64,000 bases of DNA, from contig JAZKJV010010762.1 in the NCBI GenBank assembly GCA_037367405.1, positions 682,001 to 746,000 of the forward strand, given 5' to 3'. Position 1 is the first letter of the stretch. Every line of letters starts with the position of its first letter. Positions 46,182 through 57,241 of the stretch are shown in pieces. The stretch is from Ottelia alismoides. Taxonomy: Eukaryota > Streptophyta > Magnoliopsida > Alismatales > Hydrocharitaceae. The notes under the pieces are model-generated. The model saw only the letters and a list, made by a program, of their open reading frames with translations, was not told the origin of the DNA and searched no databases. The translations under genes were made by a program, and so were the position numbers.

Positions 46182-48137
46182 CTAGGATAACGCTGTATTG
46201 AGGTTCAGGACGGCATCTGTCAGGCGAATACCGTACTGTCGTCGCAGTCTCGGCGGGAGAATAACGACGAGGTCAACAGAGTACATGATAACACCCAGAT
46301 AATCAATCAGGCGGGTGTTTGCTACCGGGTAAAGATATGTGCAGATGAAGTCGGGCTCCGGTAGCACAAAAGAAATCATCGGCTCATGGTCTATATGGAG
46401 TGAAAGGGTAGAGCCGAAGAAGTCGAACGTGGAGAAGGAAGGATCTGTCAGAGAATCCTCCACGTCAATCACAGTCTCAAATAGATATGGAAGATCATGA
46501 TCGGGAGACTCACTATAAGGGCAGATATCCGATGCATGGAATGTAGACAAATCAGTGAAATCATCGAATACCTCAAAGATCGGATCATCCTCGCGAGGGT
46601 CGTCGAGGAGAGAATCATCAAATTCATTATCAGAAATATCATAATACTCGGTTTCGCGATCCGACAGATCGGATGCACTCCCAGAAAGTGAGACCGAGTA
46701 CATATGGTTCATGGCATCCTCCCGCAGATAACCCTCGGGGAGTAATGCCGAATCATCAGGAAATTGGGGATCAATGCTGTCAAAAGTCATGTCCTCTAAA
46801 AATGTATCGACCTCATCAAATGGGAGGACACATGGCTCAAGTACGGGACTATCAAGGTCTGTAAAATCCAAAATCGGTCCCTCATCAAACTCTCTATGCT
46901 GAGATGAATCCAAATGTATCTCCGAATCTGAGAAGATCTCCTGAAGACAAGACATTGTATCAACTACGTATGGATAATGGAAAGAATCAGAGGATGGCTG
47001 AGAAGTGGGTTCCTCCTCTATCTCTTGGGATCCTAGCAGATTTAGAATCGACGAATCTTCTACGTGATAGAGCGGGACTGGCTCAAAATCTGACTGTAAA
47101 TCTAATTGGTCCTCAACCGATGTCCGGCTCTGGGAACTCACAACAGTGGGCAACACATCCATCAAATGAGAAGTCATAGCATCCATACCCTCGGATCTGT
47201 GTGTGCTATCAAGATCAGCATGGTGTGTCACACACTCAACAGTTGTCATCTCTCCGTCATGCGTTGTCCCAAATAAATCATCTGGTGTATATGCAAGATC
47301 AGAAAGTGTATCCAAGATGGTCTCAACAAAATCCAAGTCGGGACAATGGTGTGAACCACTACACGAGGTAATGACATATGATATCTGCTCTGCGGTCCTC
47401 CCCCTCATGGCGATATGGATAAGGTCAGTCATCGAAAATCCATGATCAGGAAATCGCCTCACAAGTTCTCGTAACCTCAACCATGAATCTATCAATGGCT
47501 TCTGGGGGTTAACAGAAAAATCACGAATACACGACCGCATCATCTCTGCTCTACACTGGGGGTAAAATTTCTTCAAAAATAATGATCGTAAATCTCCCCA
47601 TGTAGTAATCTTCCTTCCCAATCGTCTATGCCAACTCTTGGCTCTACTCTGAAGTGTAAATGGGAAGGTGATCAACATCATGTCCTCAGAAGTGATATCC
47701 AAATATGATCGTGATACACAAAAATCCTCAAATTCATCGATATGCAAATACGGTTCCTCGTGCACTTCCCCTAAAAATTTGGGCAGAATATCAATTAACT
47801 CTAAATCCAAAATAAATGGTCTCAAAGTAGAAGTGGACTGTGTTTCATGATCTGTGTATTCATCCATCATCTTAGGATTAAAGTCATCTAAAACTTGCCA
47901 ATGCCCCATTTGATCGCCTATGGGATGCACTCTCATCTCAGCAAGGTGAACACCCGGGTTTCTTATTTGGTCAATCTGGTCTCCTCGAGTGTCACTCACA
48001 GCATGTCCCAAATGCGCGGGTGGGTAGGGAGAAGATGGGAAATCGGATGGGGTTCCGACCTCCCAAGGAAGTGGACGGGAATGATGGGTATGAAGATAAG
48101 TAGCCGCAGAATTCGGCTGGAATGGAATGCGACCCAT
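46182..48137 (-). CDS. Athila-like Gag protein (651 aa), capsid type without zinc knuckle or protease
   Basis: This uninterrupted 651-residue ORF begins 1.24 kb after the primer site. Residues about 118-255 match the retrotransposon Gag domain, with FLGEVHEEPYLHIDEFEDFC, FPFTLQSRAKSWHRRL, TTWGDLRSLFLKKFYP and LRELVRRFPDHG in the family order. This part forms the particle shell. The C-terminal 350 residues are very acidic and contain no CCHC knuckle, no D-S/T/G-G-A protease site and no RT. The C-terminal 50 residues are basic and hydrophobic. The intact frame suggests recent or trans-complemented use. Plus-strand frames over it are shadows. Confidence 0.88.
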   Translation of the reverse strand: MGRIPFQPNSAATYLHTHHSRPLPWEVGTPSDFPSSPYPPAHLGHAVSDTRGDQIDQIRNPGVHLAEMRVHPIGDQMGHWQVLDDFNPKMMDEYTDHETQSTSTLRPFILDLELIDILPKFLGEVHEEPYLHIDEFEDFCVSRSYLDITSEDMMLITFPFTLQSRAKSWHRRLGRKITTWGDLRSLFLKKFYPQCRAEMMRSCIRDFSVNPQKPLIDSWLRLRELVRRFPDHGFSMTDLIHIAMRGRTAEQISYVITSCSGSHHCPDLDFVETILDTLSDLAYTPDDLFGTTHDGEMTTVECVTHHADLDSTHRSEGMDAMTSHLMDVLPTVVSSQSRTSVEDQLDLQSDFEPVPLYHVEDSSILNLLGSQEIEEEPTSQPSSDSFHYPYVVDTMSCLQEIFSDSEIHLDSSQHREFDEGPILDFTDLDSPVLEPCVLPFDEVDTFLEDMTFDSIDPQFPDDSALLPEGYLREDAMNHMYSVSLSGSASDLSDRETEYYDISDNEFDDSLLDDPREDDPIFEVFDDFTDLSTFHASDICPYSESPDHDLPYLFETVIDVEDSLTDPSFSTFDFFGSTLSLHIDHEPMISFVLPEPDFICTYLYPVANTRLIDYLGVIMYSVDLVVILPPRLRRQYGIRLTDAVLNLNTALS

Positions 48138-49380
48138 TACGAAGAGAGAAATGAAGGGAGGGAGGGATAGATAGAAGGGAGTGAAGATGGGTGACTACTA
48201 ATGATTCAAAGAATGATCGTAACTGACTCACGCCAAAGACATACAATACACAAAGCAAACCCCCAATTCACCAACTCAACACAAAGTGAAGACCGTGAGA
48301 TTTGGTCTTTTATCTTTTCAATTTTAGAGTTTAGTGAGAAGACAAAGTTGTACAAACACTTAGGAGGCTTGAATGGGATTTGGGCACTACTCCTTAGTGT
48401 GTACGCGAGCGAGTAAAAGCGCAAACAATGAGGGAATTGCTCTCCCAATACAATGAAGTGAATCAATTACGTTTGATTTTAGAGTCAAGTTCAATTAGCA
48501 GTCCCAATTTTTTTAATTTTTGATTTTATAATTTTTTTTTGGATATTTTCAGTAACAACGCCTAACGAGCTTTCCGATTTCCTCTTTGAATGATTTGAGT
48601 CCAAGAAACAGGGGGAGGGATCGAGAAAGCCAATGCACGGTCAAAAACAATGATGCATGCAGAGATAGAAAATGCGTACCTTACTCCAGCACTCTACATG
48701 CAATATGATCCGCGCAGAAATTTAAATACAAAAATAAAACTATCTAAATGATGCAACGGTGAAAACCGAGTCCTAGATGAGCAAGTTCTACTCGCAGAAC
48801 CGTCTAATCGGTCACCGACCTCCAAGCCAAAGGGTCCGGTCTTGGCCCACCCCTCCTCTGCCCGACAAATCGGGGGTAGGAGAAAGCGCTTTACAGGGTG
48901 GACTGCGGCACGTAGGCTACGAAGGAGATGAGTCGATTATTTTTATTAATTGATTATTAGTAGGTCCAATTAAGCGCACTATAGGAACAGGCAGATAATT
49001 AAGTGTGGGGACCCTACTAATTACGACACAAGCAAGAGAAAATCCTAAGGCTAGGGGCTCGAAAATCACGTGAATCAAATAAAAAAAATGCGAGAAAACA
49101 AAACTAGCGAAAAACAATGGTGAGGTCCCCCAAGTGCACCGGCACTTGGCGAAACAGACCCCGGATAAAGTTCAAGTCCACAAGTCCAAAGGTCCTAAAT
49201 TATTACAATAATAATTGTTCTCTCAAATAAAATGAAATTTCTTCTTCTTTTCCCTGCTCTTCTTCCCGTGCGGGTCCTCAAAAAGTAAACTCCAAATTGT
49301 CCACGCAGTACCTCGCACAAAAAATTAGAGAGAAAAGGTCAGAAATCAATTATAATATAGAGAGACTTTGTACATTCATC
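48138..49380 (-). other. Untranslated leader of the inner element
   Basis: The 1.24 kb between Gag start and primer site has no long ORF. Several segments match the outer element's leader in the same order. Confidence 0.6.
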
Positions 49381-49398
49381 TCCCCGGCAACGGCGCCA
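49381..49398 (-). other. Primer-binding site, tRNA-Asp type (inner element)
   Basis: The plus strand reads TCCCCGGCAACGGCGCCA, the sense of the tRNA-Asp 3' end. On the element's strand it is therefore TGGCGCCGTTGCCGGGGA, three bases after the 5' LTR. Confidence 0.9.
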
Positions 49399-49401
49399 TT
49401 C

Positions 49402-52400
49402 TGATGACGCGCCTGACAATCGGGTTAAGTAAGTAAATAAACAAAGGTCGTCGTGACCCAAATCACCAAGCGCGGTCAATCGAGAAAAATAAATGAAACC
49501 ACTTAGAAAATAAGATAAATCGATGAAAAATAATGTAAGCGGTCTTTCGCTATTCTTTTTACCTGGTATATCGATCAGGGTCGAACTCAAGGAGCACGTT
49601 TGAAAAACTCTATAGTCAAATTTCCAAGTTAATTTTTAGTGGTTTTTTTTTACTTTTATATTTTTTTGTATTTTTAAAACAAGCACACTATTCACAAACA
49701 CAAGCACACACTTTTTTTTGTATTGTTCAAAGAAAATCAAAAATAAGAAAATGTTTTTGTGATTTTATAAAAATGAAAATAGTAGAAACCAGAGCAAACA
49801 ATGGACGATCAGGATATTTTACAAGTTAAAAATCTTTTTAGAGCTCAAAAATCCTGAAATTATTTTTAAGACAAAGTTCAAAGCAATATCTACAAACAGA
49901 GATGGAAATCACAATTTTTGGATTTTTCTACAATTTTATGCAATTTTTATAAGATTTTTCGTATTTTACAATTTTTTTGAGTTTTATATAAGGAAAATAC
50001 ACAAAAAATGCTCTGAAATTAAAAGACACCAAGATGCAATTACAGGAATTTTTGTAGAAATTTTGGACTATTTTACGAATTTTTATGAATTTTCAAAGTG
50101 TAGGCAAGGAAAAAGACATTATTTTTGATTTTTTTAAAATATCAAATAAAGTCACAATATTATGAAAATTTTAGACAATGTTACAGAACATATCAGGAGC
50201 ATATGCAAATTTTCTAAGAATTTTTGGATGAATAAAAATATTTATTGGATCAGAAAGAACATGCAAGTTATTGTTTCAAAGCACAAGGACGTAAATGTGA
50301 ATATGCAAAAATTTTACATAGAGTGAATGATAAAAATAAACTACATGATAAGAAGTGCAAATTACCTAAATGTCACATGCTATGCATGTGCAGTGTACTG
50401 GCAGGGGTATGTTTGCAATTCTGAAAATGCCGAGGGATGGACTTGCAATTTTTTCAAAGTTTTTTTTTAAACCCAACTTAGGGTTTTTTCGTTGTTTCTT
50501 TCTCAAAGGCAAAGGCAAGACACCCGCCGCCGACCTCCTTTCTTCTTCACAGATCTGGGATCACGGGTGCCGCCGCCGCAGGAAGAGGGAGAGCAGAGGA
50601 CGCGTGGGGGCCGCGGGGGGTCACAGGAGCAGGAGGCGCCGCTGGGCGGCTGCGCCGCCCGCTGGAGATGGCGGGGGGCGGGTCGCGCGATGGGAGCACG
50701 CGCGAGAGGGGAGCCGCTGGGCGGCGCCTGGTGGAGGAGTGGTTGAAGACCGCGGCCACGCGGCGGAGGGAGCACCGGCGGCGGGAGGATCTGCTCGCGG
50801 GCTGGTCGCGGCGCGGCTTCAGGACACGCGTCGCGCGCGTGGAGGTTGCAGGAGGCCGGGCGCGGCAAGGGCGGAAGGGACTGCGTGGGGCGGAGGCCTC
50901 TCGCCACGCGCTGGGAGGCGCGGTTTGCGCAGCCGGAGTCGCGGGCGGAGGAGCGGCGCCGCCGCCTGGGGTTGCGGCGGGCGCGGTCGATGAGAGCGGG
51001 GGCTGGGCGGCGTCGGAGATCTGGGCAGGAGGGAGCCCGCGCCGGAGCGCGAGGGGGCGCGGCAAGGGGCCGCACAGGAGGGGTTGCGGCTTCGGAGATG
51101 GGCGGCAAGGGGCCGCACAGGAGGCGCGTGCAGGCGGCCGGCTGCGGATTGGTGCGCCGCAGAGTCACGGCGCTGGCGGGGGCTTCGCCGCCAGGGGGTG
51201 ACGACCTGCGGCAGATTGATCTGCCCCCTTTTTTTTAGTTTATTTTTTTTATTTCATTGTATGTACATGAACAGTGATGAAAAGTTTTTTTTTTAATTTT
51301 TTTAACAGACAATGTAATCAGAAATATAAAAAAAGAAGGTTTTTGTTGTTTTTTTTGTTTTATTAAATGAACCTGCAAAACAATATGTTAGAGGTAAAAG
51401 AATTTTTTTTTGTTTTATTGTTTTATTCCTGCAACAAAAGATGTTAGAGATAAAAACAATTTTTTTTATTTTCTTTTTATTATACCTGCAAAACAAATGT
51501 TAGAGAGAACAAAAAAATTATTTTTTTATTGTATCTTGCAAAAATATGGATTAGGAAACAAGATACATTTTTTTTATTTATAAACAAAAATGGAGTAGGT
51601 GAATGGGGATCCGATGGAAATGCGGGGGATGTATCCGATTCTCCGACCACCGTACGTGGTCGGAGATGTGTGGTTGCGTGAGGTAGAACGTGAATATGGA
51701 GGGATAATGAAATGAGATGAAAATTGGTGTCGGAGGCAAATTATGTGGAGAAATGTTTTGGGATTTTTAATCTAAAAACTACCCTCTACTCCTACGCAAA
51801 AACTAAATCTATCATTACCTAGAGAAAAAGACAAGTAAAAGTGGATCTCACCTCGGGGATCGGACAAGCCATGATGGCCTCGACGAAGCTCAAGCCGCTG
51901 TCACCGACTGGATCGAAGGCTAGGACCCTCTTCAACGAGAAACTCTCGGAAACTGGGCTCCTCTCCGCCAAAGATTGATCAAAGAAGAAATGAGGGAGGA
52001 GGAGCCCATTAAAAAGAATACGAAGGTCAGAAATGGAGATATTTACAAAAATGGAAGGTGTTGATTGTGTGAATTAAAATAATTAATTAAATTAATAAAT
52101 TAATTAATTAAGTAATTACGAAATTCGAAATTAATAAATTAAATAAATTAATAAATTAATTAGAAATTAATTGGCCACCTTAATGGTGGCCATTAAGGGC
52201 ATGCAATCAAATCATATATATAAGGCATGTTATAAAATCAAATCAATCAATTAAAATCAAATAATTAAATAAATAATTCGGAATTAATTTAAAATAATTA
52301 GTTAATGTTAGGTAATTAAATTTTTTTGGTAGATTTTATAAATGGAAGTTAGTGGCATACATATATTATATACATAAGATATAATGTACATAGGTCCAAA

Positions 52401-53181
52401 TAAGAAAATAATTTTTATACAAGATTTTTTTATTATTTTTTTTCTAATTTTTATTTTTATTGAAAACAATATTTATAATATATACATTATATAAAATAAA
52501 TAAAATATAAAATATATACAATAAATATATGGGTAAATTGCACAATACACCCCAGAAAACCGACTTTTTAACCGTAACTCCAAAAAATACGAAACCACAG
52601 CCATTTGAAAGATAATTTAATTTATAGTATTATGGAAGTGAGTTTGGTTCGATTTGAGCTCGTATGGAGCCGGAATTGATGTTTCAATTATCGCATTACG
52701 GCTTTCTCTGGGTGTAATTATTTACAATATATACAATTTTTTTATTTTACAAATATTTTTATTATTTACAACACAATTTTATTCACAACTTTTATTTACA
52801 AAAATAAGTGATTTGAGGTCAAATTATGTACAAATGAAATAATGTAAGTTTTATACAAATATACATGAAAAATATGTACAAGATATTTTTGGATTTTCTG
52901 ACAGACAACCTTATCTCCCCCTACTTTATTCCTGGTCGATCAGGTCAAGTCTTGACCTTCTCTCGGGGTTTGGGTCAGTCTGTATTTATTGCATAAACAC
53001 ATCCTTTTCTTTTTCTTTTCTTCTTTATTCTTTTATTTATATACAAAAAGTGTTAAAAATGAATAATTAACAAATGCATGCAGAATGGTAATTTTATGAA
53101 ATTAATGGATATTTACAGATATTTGACTAAGGAAATAATGCTAAAATAAAAGAATAAAGGCGATGAATCGTGGATTCATCA
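49402..53181 (-). repeat. Inner element 5' LTR
   Basis: The 3780-bp copy of 40341-44128 has only scattered differences. They include a small rearrangement at 50911-50931 (see findings) and a few homopolymer length changes. Confidence 0.92.
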
Positions 53182-53186
53182 TTACT
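53182..53186. repeat. Target-site duplication TTACT, right copy
   Basis: This TTACT directly follows the inner element. The outer 3' LTR then resumes with AAAAAACCCCTG. Confidence 0.92.
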
Positions 53187-54280
53187 AAAAAACCCCTGAC
53201 CTGCATGTAGTTCCTTTTTGTTGTTTGTATTTTATGCATGCATCTCTAAAACCCAAAAAATTCTCCAAAAATCACATTAAGTCTCTGTTGCATAGTAGTT
53301 CATCACCATATTTTTATTTATCGTAATTATTGTATTTTTATATTTATTAAAAATCAAAAACATCTATTTTCAGCACTGTTTGCATTAGAAAATCACTAAA
53401 AAAAATAAAAACACTCCAGAAAAATCCCAAAAAAATATATTTTGTTCATTTTAGTGTGTTTTAATTTCAGACCAAAAATCGTAAAAAAATATAAAACCAA
53501 ACTCCTAAAAATTGCAAAACTCTAAAAACCTTCATAAAAATTTATAAAATTCATAAAAAATCCAAAAATAATGTTTTCTTTTCCTGAATTTTCTTTGTTT
53601 TATTATCTTTAAGTGAAAATTAATTTGGATAATTTTTGTTACTGCTTGCTATTTTATTCCTCCATTTTAGTTTCAGCCTTGTATTTTCTTCACTGTTTTC
53701 TTTATTTTGCTAATTAAAAATACCAAAAACATTCTAAAAAATTCCCAAAAATCACAAAAACAGTAAAAAAGTATAAAAAGACCAAAAAGACTTTATTTGC
53801 TAATTTTTGAACATTTTTTATCTATTTTTATAAATACTCTAGCTTGCATTTTTATTACATTGTCCTTATTTTCCAATATTGAAAAAGAATATAAAAAAAT
53901 ATAAAATATAAAAAGAATATAAAAATCAGTAAATTAAAAATCAAAATACAAAATATAAAATTAAAAATTAAATAAAAAAATAAAAATTAAAAACCCACAA
54001 AAAAAATAGCATAATAGGCATTTGATCACCTTCACACATTTTTGTGCATTCGTGCCCCGTTCTACCTGTCTGCTCCATGTGTTCGACCTCTACACATACT
54101 TGCACTATACACATCTTGTTGTAGAGTTATAATAAATTTTAACTCCGCACATTCACTTTGATTTCCTTGTTTGATTGTTGTGGGTTAATTGTTGTTTTAA
54201 TCCGGATTTCGCGTGGTCGATTCAGCGACTGAGTTCCCGCCTTGTGTGGAACTTAAGATCACCGATTTTTGGGTTAAACA

Positions 54281-54285
54281 ATATA
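54281..54285. repeat. Target-site duplication ATATA, right copy
   Basis: ATATA directly follows the outer element's 3' LTR end GGTTAAACA. Confidence 0.85.
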
Positions 54286-54545
54286 CCAGAGATATTATTT
54301 TCATAACAATTATATCAACAATGGTAAATACAATCATAAAATATTGTGACATATAATTATGAATAAATATAGTACTATACTTATATAAGAAAATGGATAT
54401 ACGAATGCGAATATTAGCGAATATCATAGTGATATCCATATCCGCATCTATTTTAAAAGGAATACGAATACGAATGTCAAAATATGTATAAAACGAATAC
54501 GATAGCGATCGGATACGAATATATTCATATTCGTTTTCATCCCTA

Positions 54546-54553
54546 GTTATGGT
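54546..54553. repeat. hAT target-site duplication, right copy
   Basis: GTTATGGT follows the hAT terminus TTTTCATCCCTA and matches GTTACGGT at 27876-27883. Confidence 0.85.
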
Positions 54554-55857
54554 CGCCTCAAGGTCACCTTCCCATTAGGTACATTGGTGTCCCTCTGGTG
54601 GTTGGTAAGATGAGGAGGCGGGTTGGGGTCCTGTGGTGGAAAAGATGGAGCAGAGGCTGGCAAGATGGAAGGCCTTGTGCCTTTATAAGGGTGGAAGGTT
54701 AGTTCTGTTGAAGTCGATCCTTTCAACAATCTTGATCTTTTTTCTCTCTTCGGAGCTACTGCCGATCGGGGTAAGAAAGAGGCTTGAGATTATTATGCGG
54801 AGGTTCTTCTGGGAAAGTTATGGGAAGGCAAGTGGGCTGCCACTGGTAGAGTGGAAGACGGTAACATGCGCCAAAGAAGATGGAGGTCTCGGTGTCCATA
54901 ACCTTGAGGAGATGAACAAGGCCCTTCTATACAAGTGGATTGCACGTATTTGGAGTGATTGTGATAGCAAGGTTTGCTCCCTTCTTCAGTGGATTTATAG
55001 GGTGGGACCTAAATTCCCCACGTTGATGGATCTAAGTTCATCGCCCTCTTTCTTTTGGAAGACCATCACTAGTCTTGTGCAAGAGATCTGACCTTACCTG
55101 AGGCCAATTATGGGGGATGGGACAGGCTTCAGGTTCTGGTTGGATGAGTGGTTCGAAGGGGGTGCGTTGGGGGAGCTTTTCCCGCGTCTGAAGGTTCTTG
55201 CCTCTACTCCTGACGCTTCTATTGCTGAGGTTTGGGATAGTCAGAATGTTGTCCCTACTTTCCGTGCCGGTCTCTCGGACCGTAGGAAGGAAGAGCTAGA
55301 GTTGATGCTTGAGATGTGGATGGTGTAGCTGGACCCACGGGGGGTAGGGATTGTTGGTGCTGGCAGGATGGGTCCTTCTCAGTTAGGAAAGCTTACAAAG
55401 TTTTGAAAGGGTCGCCGGCAACGGATTTGATAGGAATTGTGGTGGATTGCAGAAGAATATGAAGCTGGAGAATACTGATGCGGGTGAAGGTTTTTTATGG
55501 CTGTGCAGAAGAGGCAGACTTCTGACAGGGGACAGGGTAGCGAGATTCAGTGCCAACACTGGGTCTTCGTGCTCTCGATGTCAAATGGGGGGTCGATCAT
55601 CTCTTCTTCAAATGTTGGTCCTCAACGGACTCTTGGTCGAGCTTTGAGGGAAGCACGGTTATATGGGATACGATGGAGGGCTTCTGGAAATCCATTGGGG
55701 AGGATTGTAGGGGATCAAAAAGGACCGATCCAGTTACTTGGCTCTACTATGTGCGATTTGGAATGCTAGGAATGGTGTTGTTTTCAGAGGGATCATAACG
55801 TATAGTGAGAATGTTGTGGCGCACGCTAAAACGCTTGTTAATCGTTGGGTGATGTAA
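54554..55857 (+). pseudogene. LINE ORF2, C-terminal part (broken)
   Basis: This continues ORF2 after the nested guests. It has MEQRLARWKALCLYKGGRLVLLKS (54651-54722), the usual segment after an L1 RT, then RRFFWES, GGLGVHNLEEMNKALLYKWIARI and GDGTGFRFWLDEW (55113-55151). The zf-RVT-like end is decayed, with DHLFFKCWSS near 55590. At least three frame changes and several stops are present. The 3' UTR runs to the short A tract at about 55976-55984. Confidence 0.85.
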
Positions 55858-55982
55858 GGTGCCAATGTTGTACTGGTGTGGTATGCAGTCTGGTACAGGC
55901 TTGTAATCAGGTGATTGAACTAATTAATGGTGAAGTTTTTGGGTTCACACCTATAAGGTGGAAGCCCTTTTTTCTTTAAAAA

Positions 55983-56000
55983 AACAATGATTTGCTTATT
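55983..56000. repeat. LINE target-site duplication, right copy
   Basis: AACAATGATTTGCTTATT directly follows the LINE's A tract and matches 23455-23472 at 16 of 18 bases. Confidence 0.82.
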
Positions 56001-56701
56001 AATTGGGGACTACTTCAACGTGGAGAGCTGATATCTTTGCTTTTTGATGGCAGAGCAGTGGCCTGTTGTTAAGATCTACTCCTTCACAGAGGCTTTCCAT
56101 ATGCACAGAGGTACCAAATCAGTTCAATCATGATCCTCTTGATCCATGATCGTGTCAATCCGATCGTTGATTAGGTGAATGGATCACAAATACATTAAAA
56201 TATCACCACCAAAAACCTCATTGATCAAAACAATCTATTATCCAAATGAAATTTGCAATACGTGCAAGAAAATAGTCGCTATACAAGTTTAACTTCAAGA
56301 AGGGATTTGCATCTCAAATGAATCTTTGTGTATTTTAACTTAACTCTCTTATATTTTTACAAGGGTTTTTATTACTTGTGCCCTTTTCAAATGTTGTGAT
56401 ATGAGTTATGTCCCTTCTTTCCTAGAATATGAGTTGTGCCTGATTTCTTGTTCCATTATACCTTGTGCCTTCAAGTTGGTCCATCTAAGACTTAATGGAC
56501 GCTAAGTTTATGAAAATAAAGGAAATTATATTAACTAACTTGGTAGATGTGTCGTTCTCCATTCCCCTCCACCCGGACCTCCTCTGAGTCCCTTCTCTTG
56601 TCCCTCCTACGTCACTCCCGCTCTGCTTTCAACTGTCTCTCCTCCCGATCAGGGAAATCGAACATGTTGCACGCTAGTTGATCTGATATGCAGGAGCACC
56701 T
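56001..56701. other. Intergenic
   Basis: No gene or repeat is recognised. It was the neighbour of the Gnk2 relic before the LINE inserted. Confidence 0.4.
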
Positions 56702-56955
56702 TGTTGGAGTATTTGGTTGTGCGTCATATATACGAGAGATGGGTAAGTGGATCTCTCCATGATCCATTTATCCCATCCAAGAGTTTAGTCTCACATCTAT
56801 TAGTGGTGGGACTTGGAAGCTTTGTAAAGGCTATATAAGGAGCCCCAGACCTCCTGTATCCATTCAGAAAAGTGCAATAGACAAACCAATCCTTTGAAGC
56901 ATTCTCTCGTGCTTTCATCCCACTCCTTAAAGAGTAGGGTTCCAAGTAAAAAATC
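56702..56955 (+). repeat. Copia-like LTR remnant, plus strand
   Basis: It starts near TGTTGGAGTATTTGG and contains a TATA box (GGCTATATAAGGAGCCCC, 56830-56850). It is the inverted counterpart of the sequence ending at 57241. No primer site follows, so it is a solo or truncated LTR. Confidence 0.55.
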
Positions 56956-56999
56956 TTTTATGTTTTTCATGTTTATTATTCATTCTAGATTATGCTCTA

Positions 57000-57241
57000 T
57001 TTATCAATTTCTGCTTTCGAAGCGAAATGAAACCACGGGAGAAGCCCTCAATAGGGACGGATATTTCGTTCTATTTTCTCATCTGATACAGGAGGTCTGC
57101 AGTTCCTTATATAGCTTCACAAAGCCTCCAAGTCCCACCACTGGTAGATTAATGACTAAACTCTTGAATGGGATAAATGGATCCTGTAGAGATCTATTTA
57201 CCATCTCTCATACATATAACGCACAAACAAATACTTCAACA
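57000..57241 (-). repeat. Copia-like 3' LTR remnant, minus strand
   Basis: Read on the minus strand from 57241 it starts TGTTGAAGTATTTG and runs parallel to 56702-56955, including AGCTATATAAGGAAC. A purine-rich CTTGAGGTGAG (57242-57252, minus strand) precedes it, as a copia polypurine tract would. The inner boundary near 57000 is approximate. Confidence 0.55.

Larger units (their letters stand above)
40341..53181 (-). mobile_element. Athila-like Ty3/gypsy element, non-autonomous, minus strand (inner)
   Basis: This is a complete 12841-bp element. LTRs are 49402-53181 (5') and 40341-44128 (3'). It has a tRNA-Asp primer site at 49381-49398, one 651-residue ORF, a hairpin array at 45687-46042 and a polypurine tract at 44129-44142. 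A TTACT duplication flanks it. It encodes a Gag capsid-type protein but no protease, RT, RNase H or integrase. Its LTRs are diverged from those of the outer element except for short blocks, yet its internal untranslated regions are clearly related. The LTR pair is nearly identical, so this is the youngest datable insertion of the nest. Confidence 0.92.
28119..54280 (+). mobile_element. Athila-like Ty3/gypsy element, non-autonomous (outer)
   Basis: This is a complete element by its ends: TG...CA LTRs, ATATA duplication, tRNA-Asp-type primer site, leader, one ORF, hairpin array, conserved 3' region and polypurine tract. The internal region (31795-37748) is only 5.95 kb. It encodes a protease-bearing protein but no recognisable capsid domain, RT, RNase H or integrase. 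The 3' LTR is interrupted by the minus-strand element 40341-53181. The two LTRs are nearly identical, so insertion was recent. Mobilisation must have used enzymes from another element. Confidence 0.9.
37749..54280 (+). repeat. Outer element 3' LTR (split by the inner element)
   Basis: The LTR is 37749-40340 plus 53187-54280, about 3.69 kb. It is nearly identical to 28119-31794. A C run is longer here (39221-39236, 16 C against 8 in the 5' LTR). The ATATA duplication follows at 54281-54285. Confidence 0.9.
27884..54545. mobile_element. Ac/Ds-like hAT element, non-autonomous, split by an Athila-like element
   Basis: The element comprises 27884-28118 and 54286-54545, about 495 bp. Both ends read TAGGGATGAAAACGA inward, the terminal sequence typical of the Ac/Ds group of hAT transposons. 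An 8-bp target duplication flanks it. The interior is made of GGATACGAAT/ATATCCGCATC words and has no transposase. It sits in ORF2 of the LINE. Confidence 0.88.
23473..55982 (+). mobile_element. L1-type LINE, split by nested insertions
   Basis: The element itself is 23473-27883 plus 54554-55982, about 5.84 kb once the guests are removed, which is a normal length for a plant L1. It has ORF1 (two zinc knuckles), ORF2 (endonuclease, RT, C-terminal cysteine-rich part) and a short A-rich 3' end (TTTAAAAAAA). An 18-bp target duplication brackets it. Multiple frameshifts, stops and expanded G runs show that it is dead. The hAT element entered ORF2 just after the RT domain. Confidence 0.9.

Noticed and set aside
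46497..48170. Plus-strand frames over the Gag ORF
   Set aside because: They are short and shadow the 651-codon minus-strand Gag.
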